A stretch of DNA of 64,000 nucleotides from Neostapfia colusana (Eukaryota; Streptophyta; Magnoliopsida; Poales; Poaceae): positions 24,437,241 to 24,501,240 of the forward strand of contig JASWHV010000005.1 in the NCBI GenBank assembly GCA_030760725.1. The letters are read 5' to 3'. The notes beneath the pieces were generated by a model that worked only from the letters and a program-made list of their open reading frames with translations, ran no database searches and had not been told where the DNA came from. The stretch's first letter is position 1; the number at the start of each line of letters is the position of its first letter. Made by a program: the position numbers and the translations under genes. Positions 54,569-64,000 of this stretch are shown piece by piece.

Positions 54569-55477
54569 GCAAGACTGACCCGTCACCCTAGCCATGAAAC
54601 TCTACATGCTAAATTAGAGGGCTGAATATAGAAGTTTGCTCAAAAGATAAACTTGAGCTAGAGGAGAGTCCTTACATCAAGTTTTAAGCAACTTTTATAG
54701 CCCTCGCGCAACTTACATCGAGACTCCACAATCAAACAAGAAACGTTTCATCTCGATGTCACATGCCCGAGGTGAAAGTAACTTTAGTGAGCTATCCTAG
54801 AATCATACTGACCTTGCGCCATCAACGTCGAGACTCCACAATCAAACAAGAAACGCTTTGCCTCAACTCTACTAGCGCATAGTGGAAATTAAATTTAGTG
54901 AAGTGTTGATCGTTCCTCATCTCCATTATGAGGATTACCCACGAAGCATGTTAAATGTTTTCCCGGTTTATTACTACGTCACGACTCAGTGTACAAGTAT
55001 GCTCACTACCGCGAGCGACGGTGATTGCAATCAAAAACACCCGGCTGACACGACACGTACGCCCGTACTCGACGTTGCACACAGCAACCGTCACTGACGC
55101 CGTACATGGCAACCTTTCACACGACACCCAAATGTCGAACCGGTCCCACCGACTGGGATTAAGTCTCCCTATGGCAAACCCTCGTAGAGACGACTTCTCT
55201 ATCCTTTCAGCATCGGCATCAGACGGTGAGGTATGCCTCGACACCCAGGTTAACATGTTACATTGGTTTCCTGGGTCCCATATAGCCAATATGCATCCGG
55301 TACACATCTCAAACTTGTCCAGCGGGGCCGCACACGAGAACGGGCCTTAATCGACTCAGACATAGACTAGGCTCACAGAACCACGTCCTTGACCTTCCAT
55401 CCACTGCCCGGTCTCCATTCCCAACTATGGGGATCAATTCCCAACTCTTCCGATTGATCCCTCTTAACCCCGTTTCA

Positions 55478-55499
55478 CGAGTAGGAAACTGCCCACTCG
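55478..55499 (-). other. CGAGTGGG hairpin, element K
   Basis: CGAGTGGG pairs with CCTACTCG (one G-T wobble), 6-nt loop; positional equivalent of the CGAGTAG hairpin of C, G and L. Confidence 0.65.
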
Positions 55500-57972
55500 A
55501 GTTTTGCTTCTTTTAATCCACTTGTGTTAATTTGTGATCAGCAGTTATTATCAATGATAACCTATTCTACATTTAAACTCCATGGTTTTCTAGGTCATGC
55601 ATTTGGGGCTTCATACCATCTAGACTTAATGCAATAAACAAATTACTAGACCAAGTAAAGTGAATACAAATAAAAGCTTGTAAATTTAGATGCAAACCGG
55701 GGCTTGATTTTGTTTTGCAGGGGACTTATATGTATACGAAGTTCAGTTAGTGAAGACCAATTGGTGCTTAATCAACTGCTTTCCTCCTTCCTTGATCTCG
55801 ACTCCGAGGACTCCAAGTTCTTCACGTAGATGCTACATGTAATGAATATGCACATATGTTTAATTGTAAAAGTTTTGCTAACAAGTGCTAAAGACAAGTT
55901 TAAAACTTGAACTCTGTTTAAGAATTTAAAATGACGTGGGTGCTAGTGGTTTGTGTTTGTGTCTAAGCAACAAGATGAAATACTAAGTGTCTTCCCCCTC
56001 TTCTCTATTGATCATCTTAAGAGGTTAAACAGAACAGGGGTTATCCAGAGCTCCAATGGAGCTGAGAATTTTCATGTGAGTTCCTTGTCACAAGAAAACA
56101 CTCTGTACCAATATTTGGAATTATCCGATGAATAGACCACTCATAATAATTCCCTAAGCCCTTAGGCAAAAAGGAATTAATTCTGAATAAACTTGCATGT
56201 TCATGCCAAACTTAGTGAACTACAATTTCAATTATAGTTCATAGAGCTTGCATGAATTTTCCTAGCATTTTTGGGGCTAAGATTTACCCAGGACTGAATT
56301 TCCAAGTTTTGGAAAGTCTCTGAAAATGTTTCTGTATTCAATTGAACACAGCCACTTCAACTCTGAATTTCCCTGATCAAATCAACTCCAAATGAGCTGA
56401 AACTTTTACAGGAGTTCAATAACATCCTAGAGAATATTGTGGCAAAAGTTGAGGGTTTTTGGATGAACCAAACTCACTCAAGAATTCTTTTGCTGGAAAG
56501 GATTAAAGAATTTTCCAGAATTAAATAATGAGTTTCATACAAATTGGGTTGTATATTTGGACAGAGCTATTCAATATGAATCCAACCCAATTTGAATCTC
56601 TAAATTTGGGGCTTCCTAGCAAGAGTTATGAGGTTCTAAAGTTTGGGGAAAAATTCTGAAATTGAACTCTGTTCTATTTTCCAATTTTCAGAGACATAAG
56701 GAATTAACACCACATTTGGCCAAGCAAATGAGGTCCAATGCTTCTAAAACTTTTACTGGAGTTCAAGTATTTTTGTAATAATATTCTGCCCAAATTTGGG
56801 GATTTTCCAATACACAGAACTCCTGGAAAAATTCCTACAAGATTTTCATTATATGAATTAATGAGCGAAAATCAGGGTTTTTCTTAAATATTGGGCTGTC
56901 CCCCTCGATAGTACTCTCTTAGTGGAACCCAACAAAATTTATCTCACTATTTTTGGAGATTTCTACACAGAGTTATGCATTTTCCAAGTTTGAACAACTC
57001 TCTGTTTGATTTTAAACAGAACAGTCTAACGTGGGGCCCACGGGTCAGGTGCTTCTTCAACCTCTCGCCAGAGCCCGCGGGTGCACACCGGCAGAAAGCA
57101 TGGCGCGGCTTGTTCTCTCTCATTTCTCCACCAAATGAGCTCTGGTTTCGCCCTACATGCTCCTTGGAACATGGCGCAGCTGCCGGGCAAGGTTTCCACG
57201 CATGAAAACGGCCTAAAACAGGTCGGCACCGGTGGGGGCGGCTCGGGAGCTCGGCATGAACGCGTTCTGGCGCGTCCAAAGCTTCTCCCGGAGAGCTACC
57301 TTGCCCTAAAGCATCACCAGAGCTCGTGGAGCATGGAACGCACCTCAGTTCGTGCTGCAATTGGCGGGAATAGGGCGGTCACCGGAGTCCCGACCCGTTT
57401 TTGCCGCCGGCGATGAATTCTCGTCGCCCGGGGCCTGTGATGATCGGTTTCCTTTGGTTCTCGGTGTGGGAGGGTGCTAGGGCATCTAGTTGCTGTGGTT
57501 TGAATTGTAGGAGGTATGATCAATCGGTTTGGGAGAATTTCAAGAATTAAACACGGTCTGTTCTATACGTGCGCCGGTGCCAAAAACCGAATTCCGGCGA
57601 GCCGGCGTCGGGGGAAAGCAGGGGGGCGACTGGATGAGGATAAATACCTCCTGGCGCACCTCTGTGGCCTCTTGAGCACGCCGGAGAAGCGCTAGGCTGG
57701 CCGGGTGACAGGGAACAGTGGAGGCGGCGCCGGTGATTGAAAACAGCGCACGGGACGGCTGCTGATCGTGAGGAGGAACACAAACACGTTTGGCTCAGCT
57801 GTGTCGGGGGGGTGGATCATGTAGAGGAGGGAGTGAGCTGCTGCCCGATTGCCAGCACGAGAGAAGAAAACCAGGAGGTGGCGCGAGACTGCTGTGTTGC
57901 TCGGGACAATCCCCTAGTTAGTGAGGTACAGAGAGGAAAGACTTAGGGGGTAAGTCTTTAACCCTATGACAT

Positions 57973-57983
57973 GTGGGCCCCAC
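57973..57983 (-). promoter_or_regulatory. TCP-type palindrome, element K
   Basis: GTGGGCCCCAC, 515 nt from the LTR start; a second copy (GTGGGGCCCAC) is near 57031. Confidence 0.5.
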
Positions 57984-58494
57984 AGGAAGTCCCTCCTCAC
58001 TACTAAAAGATCTCCAAAACTTGGCAAGTGATCAATTCAAATGTTTGGAGTTTAAAACCTGAGCTGCATTTGGATAGTTGGACAAACTTCATTCAAATTC
58101 AAATGCATATTTGAATTCTTTGCACATTTAACTCCATTTGGATAAATGGGTAGCAAACCTTTTCAAAAATTAATGAAACTTTGCCTACCCACTAATTTGG
58201 ACCTAAGGAATCCAAATATGCAACTTGATTCTTGTGTTAGCTGCTGCAAACAAGAGTTTGGACACAACAGTTTTGAATTTCCATTGTGTCCTCCCCTCAT
58301 TTGAAGTTTGAGTTTAACATTTAGTTCAACCTCTGATTTTTAAACCCTCCCATTGCACCTAAGTTTGTTTAGAAGAATCTCACCTATGTTATCATATGTG
58401 GAAAAAGTTTCAACTAAGCCCCTTTTTCATACACATGACTCCAACATTTGTGCAACTCATGTTTCTTTGTATTCACATTGTTGGGACATTTACA

Positions 58495-58510
58495 ATCCTC
58501 CCCCCATAAA
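58495..58510 (-). other. Element K polypurine tract
   Basis: In element sense TATGGGGGGAGGAT, directly before the LTR. Confidence 0.9.
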
Positions 58511-58565
58511 AGAATCTTGTCCTGAGATTACAAAAGAAAGATGAGGCGGAAGGTAATTACAACAA

Positions 58566-59885
58566 TTACGACAAAAGTTCCGGATAGTTCTTGTGGATGT
58601 AATCTTCACTCTCCCAAGTCGCTTCTTCCGGTGTGTGATTACTCCACAGGACTTTGTAAAAATTCAAAGTCCGATTTTGAGTGATCCGGCTCTTCTCGTC
58701 GATAATCTTGATGGGCTGCTCGGCGTAGGTGAGATCCGGTTGCAATATCTCCATGTCTTCCAAAAGGATCTCCGTCGGCCTCTTCAAACACTTTCTCAAG
58801 TGTGAGACATGGAAGACGTCGTGGATGCCCGATAAGGATGGCGGCAGCTCCAAACGGTAGCCTACCGGCCCACACCATTCTGTAATAACGAACGGACCCA
58901 CAAAGCGAGGCGCTAGCTTTCCCTTGACCCCGAATCGATTAATTCCCTTCATCGGGGATACTCGGAGATAGACGTGATCTCCGACTTCAAAACACAAGGG
59001 TCGGCGTCGCTGGTCCGCATAGCTCTTCTGGCGAGATTGAGCGGCCCTGAGGTTTTCTTGAATCAGCTGGACCCGCTCTTCGGCATCTTTTACAAGATCA
59101 ATGCTGAAAATCACCCTCTCGCCAGATTCACACCAATTGAGTGGTGTGCGGCACTTCCTGCCATAAAGTGCTTCGTATGGTGCCATTTTAATACTGGATT
59201 GGTAACCATTGTTGTAGGAGAACTCTACTAATGGAAAATGGTAATCCCAGTTCTTTCCATGATCTATGGCACATGCCCTCAGCATATCTTCCAAAATCTG
59301 GTTCACCCTCTCCGTTTGACCGTCAGTCTGGGGATGGTATGCTGAGCTTCTGATTAATTTTGTTCCCAGAGATTCATGTAGTTGCTCCAAGAAACGAGCA
59401 ACAAATATTGAACCACGGTCGGATATGATGGTCTTGGGGACTCCATGCAAGCACACAATTCTAGAGAGATACAACTCTGCATATTGTTTAGTATGGAATC
59501 CCGTATTCACTGGGATGAAGTGGGCTGATTTTGTTAAGCGATCCACAATCACCCAAATGGAGTCATGCTTTCTAGATGTGAGAGGCAGTCCGACAATAAA
59601 GTCCATGCTGATGTCCTCCCACTTCCATGCCGGAATACTCAACGGTTGGAGCATTCCCGCTTTCTTAATATGATCAGCTTTGACTCGCCGACATGTATCA
59701 CACTCGGATACATACTTGGCAATTTCTCGCTTCATCCGAGTCCACCAAAATTTTGTCTTAAGGTCTTGATACATCTTATTGCTTCCTGGATGTATCGAGT
59801 ACATGGACATATGAGCTTCATCGAGGATTTTCTTCCTTAGTTTCAGGTTCCAGGGTACCACGATACGGTTGTTAAACCATAACAC
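58566..59885 (-). pseudogene. Element K integrase with chromodomain, intact frame
   Basis: A 439-codon open frame: zinc module (HMSMYSIHPG, CDTCRRVKADH), core with SMDFIVGLP, TIISDRGSIF and TDGQTERVNQ, the C-terminal GPFVIT fold, and a chromodomain with TLNFYKVLWSNHT and EATWESEDYI, ending NYPELLS and stop. All catalytic and chromodomain hallmark residues are present. It is the most complete integrase in the window, but it is only part of a polyprotein whose upstream portion is interrupted, so it is labelled as part of a broken element. Confidence 0.93.
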
Positions 59886-60465
59886 ACCTTGATCATCTTT
59901 CTAGAAACATTTCGTTTTATCCTCATTGATTCTTGCTCGGATTTTCCGCATTCCTTTATCCCTCTTCTGGGCTTGTACAATCTCCTCTCTAATGGTAGGC
60001 ACAAGAGCAAGATTATAAAACGCCCCATACGGAATCACCCGCAAGCTTGGTTCTTCATCCTCATCCGGAACAACTGACAAGTTATTCACGTGGGATTTAT
60101 GACTGAGTGCATCAGCCACCACGTTAGCTTTGCCCGGATGGTAATGGATCTCGAGCTCATAATCTTTGATTAATTCCAACCATCTCCGCTGCCTCATATT
60201 TATATCCTTCTGAGTGAATATGTATTTGAGGCTCTTATGGTCGGTGTAAAGGTGCACTAAATTCCCGAGTAAGTAGTGTCTCCACATCTTCAATGCCAGC
60301 ACCACCGCAGCAAGTTCTAGGTCATGAGTGGGGTAGTGCTGCTCGTGGTTGCGGAGTTGACGAGACCCATACGCGATCACACGCCTATCTTGCATTAAGA
60401 CGCAGCCAAGTCCAATGCCTGAGGCATCACAATAAACATCAAATGGCTTTGTTGTATCCAGTTGG
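59886..60465 (-). pseudogene. Element K RNase H, cut by LTR I
   Basis: Frame with FDVYCDASGIGLG, the RQLRNHEQHY block, TDHKSLKYIFTQ, NVVADALSHKS and the linker to integrase, ending at a TAG near 59900. In the other direction the frame is severed at 60465 by LTR I, so the longer open frame seen to 60686 is a chimera with LTR sequence. Catalytic acidic residues are intact. Confidence 0.92.
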
Positions 60466-61534
60466 TGTAAGGGCCTCAGTTTTTGACACATGTTTGAAGT
60501 GTCATCACCACACACACACACCTCATTTGTAGCAAGTTGATAAACACGTTGGAAGAGCAAGTAACCACCATCAACATGCTCATTAGGGAACAAACTCACA
60601 TATTGCAAGGGTGGTATTTTCCACATGTGATATAGGGGCTGGGCATATGAAAAACTCCTACACATTGCTAGGGATGTCCATGCCAAGTTTCACCTGAATT
60701 CAAAACCTTTTTGAGGTCGTTTTTTGTATAGCTAGAAAGAGGGCAGTTTGAATCCATATTCAAATTCAAACTGTTTTATCCCATGAATTCAAAAGTGGGA
60801 GGCATATTCTTATTCAGCACATTTTTGTGAGCTCACACACCAATTTTCACTCCATTTGGAGTTGATCATGATATGAGCTAAGTGGGACAAATTAAAACTT
60901 TATTTGAATTTCAAACTGAACATGTGCTGAAATTCATTCAAACCAAACCCAATTTGAATCCTAATCAATTCAAATGGCTCATGGGTGAATAATTTGAATC
61001 ACCGGGGGTTTTAGGGCTAACTGTTTGCAACAGTGATGAGGAGTTAATTTCAGAGGTTAAACTTGAGTGTGGGACCCACATGTCATAGAGAGAAGAGGGG
61101 AGACTTGCACCCAAAGTCACAGTCTCGGTGTGAAATTCCACCGAGCAGCTGCCGGTTCAACACCCCGGGAGCAGCTGCGATCGGCACCGAGGAGGAGCAG
61201 CGCCACCAGCTGCTTCCCGCGCCCACACATGAGCCCAAGGGCGGTTCCAGGGTCCTCTTAAGGCGCTCCACCGAGGCAAGCACCGCTCGCTTCCCCCTCT
61301 CCAGTGAACACCGAGCCCCCGGCCTTCCGCCTCTTTGCTCGATCGGGAAACCGCGGAAACATCTCGCCTCCTCTTTCCCCGAGCTGCAAGACCGCACCCT
61401 GAGATCGCACTCCACCTCCCCAACGATAAAAACCCCGAGCTCCGACCTCCCATGCCCGAGAACGATCGCCACAGCGGCGACCTAACCTCAGCCGAAGGTC
61501 AGGCGCTCGTGGACAGCGTTCCACAGGAGCTTTC
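60466..61534 (+). mobile_element. LTR I, 5' portion, same family as solo LTR G
   Basis: Begins TGTAAGGGCCTCAG as G does, inserted in K RNase H (left flank GTTGG). It is interrupted after 1069 bp by LTR L. Contains a shorter CA repeat near 60509-60520. Confidence 0.92.
61069..61079 (+). promoter_or_regulatory. TCP-type palindrome, LTR I
   Basis: GTGGGACCCAC followed by ATGTCA, 604 nt from the LTR start. Confidence 0.5.
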
Positions 61535-61575
61535 TGTGGCGGACCGGGATCCGCTCATCCAGGATCGCAGAGGGT

Positions 61576-61596
61576 GGTGCCGCACGATGCGACACC
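61576..61596 (-). other. Terminal LTR hairpin, LTR L
   Basis: In element sense GGTGTCG/CGGCACC: one U-G wobble on the RNA sense strand, 41 nt from the LTR end. Confidence 0.72.
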
Positions 61597-61915
61597 CGAC
61601 AGCACACGTCATAAGGACACAATATATTACATGGGAAAAACAAACTGAACTGTACAAAAAGGTACAACTTCAGTTACAAACTATTATTTATTTTACACAG
61701 CGGAAGTCTACTCTGTACAACTCACGCCCGCCTATCTAGCAAAAGTTGGTTGCCCAGCCCTAGGGCAACCCACACTAGCTGCACGTCTCAGCTCAGCGCG
61801 GCGTGTACGGCTCCCACTCAGCCGTGGTCCCCGACGGAGGGTAACCCTCGCCGGTGGACTCGTACTCTGAGTCTGTGGGTGGCTCCTCACCTTAAAAACA
61901 CTTAAGCAGCAACCA

Positions 61916-61931
61916 TGAGCACGAGGGCTCA
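61916..61931 (-). other. TGAGC hairpin, LTR L
   Basis: TGAGC/GCTCA, 6-nt loop, 381 nt from the LTR end. Confidence 0.75.
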
Positions 61932-62698
61932 ACAAGACTTAACTGACTCACCTAGGCATGAAACTCTACATGAGGGATACAATGAACATAGGATAGTAAT
62001 ATTGCAGCAATTGGACACGCCTACAAGTTCATCCTTAATTCATCTTTTAGCAACAAGTTAACGGTTTATGAATCTGAAATTTAATAAGCAATATTTGGTG
62101 GCACACATGTAGCAATACAATATTATATCATAACAGCAATATTGAATCATAACATTCCATAAATTATCTACGTTACGACGCAGTGAACAAGCGGTACTCG
62201 TCACCGCGAGGGATGGCGAATCGACTCGATATACACCTTCAGGGAAACCCAAAGAGCACATCACGTACGCCCACCCGTGGAGCTGCACAGCACGCTCACT
62301 CGATGTTGTACGGGATAACCTTTCACCCAACAGCCCAAACGTTGAACGGGTCGCACCGAAACGAGCAGGAGGTTCCCCACACGGAGCATCTCTGTATGCC
62401 CGTTGGCAGATTTCCACCTTGCTGCCCTCAACCTACACCTATAAATCGGTGTGCTATGCCTCGACGCCCGGAGGTTTAGGCTACTTCGGTTTATCGGGGC
62501 CCATATATCCGGTATGCCTTCTGTACATTCAATACTTGTTCAGCAGGGCCGCACACGGATCGGTCCTCAATTGACACGGGCAGTGCTGCACACACAAGAC
62601 TTCCTCTTGCTGCGCCCTAGCCCCTGCCTAGTCTCATTTTCATTACTAAGTGATCTCACATCACTCAAACCAATGCCGTGTGTCCCAAGCCTATCTCG

Positions 62699-62719
62699 CG
62701 AGTAGATTCCAACTACTCG
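62699..62719 (-). other. CGAGTAG hairpin, LTR L
   Basis: CGAGTAG/CTACTCG, 7-nt loop. Confidence 0.7.
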
Positions 62720-64000
62720 ACTTGTACCGAAGTCCTATGAATTATTAAGCATAGCCTGTCTACTCGAGATCTTAGACACTACCCTCACTCTTATGGAAAA
62801 ATGCTGGTCATGCAAGTGGGGTTCCATTCATCCTACACCTAATGCACATTCATACATCACCATAGATATGTGAACAAAGTAAAACTTGATAAAAGAGTTA
62901 ATGCAAACCGGGGCTTGGCTTGTTGCTGCTGGTCAGTAATTAGCTCTTCTTCTGGAAGGAGGAAGTCCAGCACTTCCAGAGTCTCTTTTTCAGCGACTAC
63001 ACGTTTAATGAAATACGACATGTAAATTTAAATGCAATGTGTAAACTTGAATACTTAACTACTAATACTCTAGCTAGCCCTCCCCTTTGGTTTTGAAATT
63101 TTTATGGTGGCTTGGTAGGGTCCTAACCAGAGTCTTGACCAAGTTTCATTTGAAACAAAGTTCATCTGAACCTTGTACAAATAAAAGCCCATTTGGTCAA
63201 TATTTGAGCCTCTAAGTAATTCCAGGGGTTTTCATGGCTCCAACCATTACTTTCTGGAAACTAGAATTTAGGATGGTTCTAATGGAATTGGTTTCATGTC
63301 ATTTGAAGAATTCTACTGAAAGTTATGTCCTAATAAGGATTTGAGAAAATCTGAAAAATGTTTCGGTACAATTTTGCTATTTTCTCAGGGCAGTTCTCTT
63401 AATCACCCAATTAGGGTAACTAGATGAACCTGGATGAGTCTGAAAATTTTACTGTGATTCAGGGATTTACAAATGAATCTCTCAGCCAAATTTCAGAATT
63501 TTTCATAAAGTAGTTCTCCAGATAAAATTCCCAACAGTTTAAATTTAGGGATTTAATTCTGGAAAACTATTCACTTTCATGAGCTGAATTTGGTATTGCT
63601 GGAAAGTACTCAGAATTCTGAGTTCAGCAAAATTTGGTTCATCGAATTTGGAGTTTCCTAGCCAAAGTTCTATTCATTTGAAGTTTGAACTAAAACTGGA
63701 AATTCGAATAATTTTCAAACTCTGCGGGTGGGGTCCCCCGGGCTACGTGTCAGCCTCCCAGCTAACCCACACCGGAGCCCGCAGAATCCCCCATGCAGTC
63801 GCACGGGATCCCGGTGCCGCATCAAATCCCGAGTGCTCTCAGCAGAGACCGACATGCGGGGCCCGCAAGGCTTCTTCAACCTTGCGCTCCCGCGGCTCCC
63901 TGCCGCCCACCTCGCCGGAATACTCGCCGCCGGGCGTTCTGCTGCCCGACCTCCGACGAAACTCGCCGCCTGTGCCTATCTCGGCCTGGGGAACACGGTG

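Larger units (their letters stand above)
54169..58494 (-). repeat. Element K 3' LTR (4326 bp)
   Basis: In element sense TGTAAATGTCCC ... GGGGTCCTCACA. Left flank CGTGC. Confidence 0.92.
54169..60465 (-). mobile_element. Element K: long-LTR chromovirus, 3' part
   Basis: Minus-strand 3' LTR, polypurine tract, integrase and RNase H, then cut by LTR I at 60466. RT, gag and the 5' LTR are not in the window. Same LTR family as J, inverted. Only one stop breaks the visible 1.9 kb of pol. Confidence 0.92.
61793..62996 (-). other. Candidate LTR mini-gene, LTR L (exon a 62919-62996, exon b 61793-61890)
   Basis: Exon a (78 nt) follows a GTGTAG acceptor and reads LEVLDFLLPEEEL with a Gln run. The donor position reads CCAAG instead of GCAAG. 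Exon b (98 nt) follows TTTTTAAG, is open and acidic, and ends TAEWEPYTPR then TGA, matching the C ending PSGYTAEMEPCTPP. The joint codon is GGT (Gly). Confidence 0.5.
61535..64000 (-). mobile_element. LTR L, continuing beyond the window
   Basis: In element sense ends GGTCCGCCACA at 61535; the left flank is CTTTC. The architecture is that of the C and G LTRs: terminal hairpin, exon b, TGAGC hairpin, CGAGTAG hairpin, exon a, then AT-rich sequence and, past about 63720, the GC-rich part. Its start is outside the window. Confidence 0.88.

Noticed and set aside
59901..60686. 261-codon minus-strand frame with a novel N-terminus
   Set aside because: Positions above 60465 belong to LTR I inserted in K; the frame is an accidental fusion with RNase H.

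Overview
This window is grass (Poaceae-type) repeat DNA, almost wall to wall with nested long-terminal-repeat retrotransposons. Every recognisable protein is a piece of a Ty3/gypsy polyprotein: Gag with a CCHC knuckle, protease, reverse transcriptase, RNase H, and integrase, usually with a chromodomain. I found no host gene, rRNA or tRNA gene and no CRISPR array. The primer binding sites that can be read (elements B, C and D) match the 3' end of initiator tRNA-Met. Most elements are chromoviruses of the Tekay/Del type with very long LTRs (about 2.7 kb or 4.0-4.5 kb). One (element B) has about 0.9-kb LTRs and a coding tail that runs into its 3' LTR, which resembles the CRM (centromeric) clade and hints at pericentromeric DNA. 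The species cannot be named from the sequence alone.

Layout. Element A (+) enters from the left and is spread over 1-32422. Its integrase is split by element B (-, 3458-10467). Its 3' LTR is split by the C array (-, 11572-26959: LTR, internal region, LTR, partial second internal region) and by solo LTR G (+, 27691-31729, perfect 5-bp target duplication). Then come an unassigned island (32423-32778), a broken family-1 LTR (32779-33059), element D (-, 33060-39453), fragment E (+, 39454-40608), LTR F (+, 40609-43988), LTR J with its leader (+, 43989-48933), element H (+, 48934-54168), element K (-, 54169-60465), LTR I (+, 60466-61534) and LTR L (-, 61535 to the window end). A, D, E and H belong to one family (family 1); C, G/I, J/K and L are related long-LTR families.

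All polyproteins are broken by stops, frameshifts or deletions. K's integrase-chromodomain reading frame and D's core integrase frame are the best preserved.

The most unusual signal is inside the LTRs. LTRs from five otherwise diverged types carry two short, acidic, frame-preserving blocks (exon a and exon b). Each looks flanked by splice sites, and the predicted joint always makes a glycine codon. A stem-loop whose stem covaries between families sits just upstream of exon b, 335-385 nt from the LTR 3' end in every copy where both ends can be measured. Two more conserved hairpins and a TCP-type palindrome recur at near-constant positions. Together they suggest structured, spliced LTR transcripts that may encode a small acidic protein; no start codon or first exon could be assigned.
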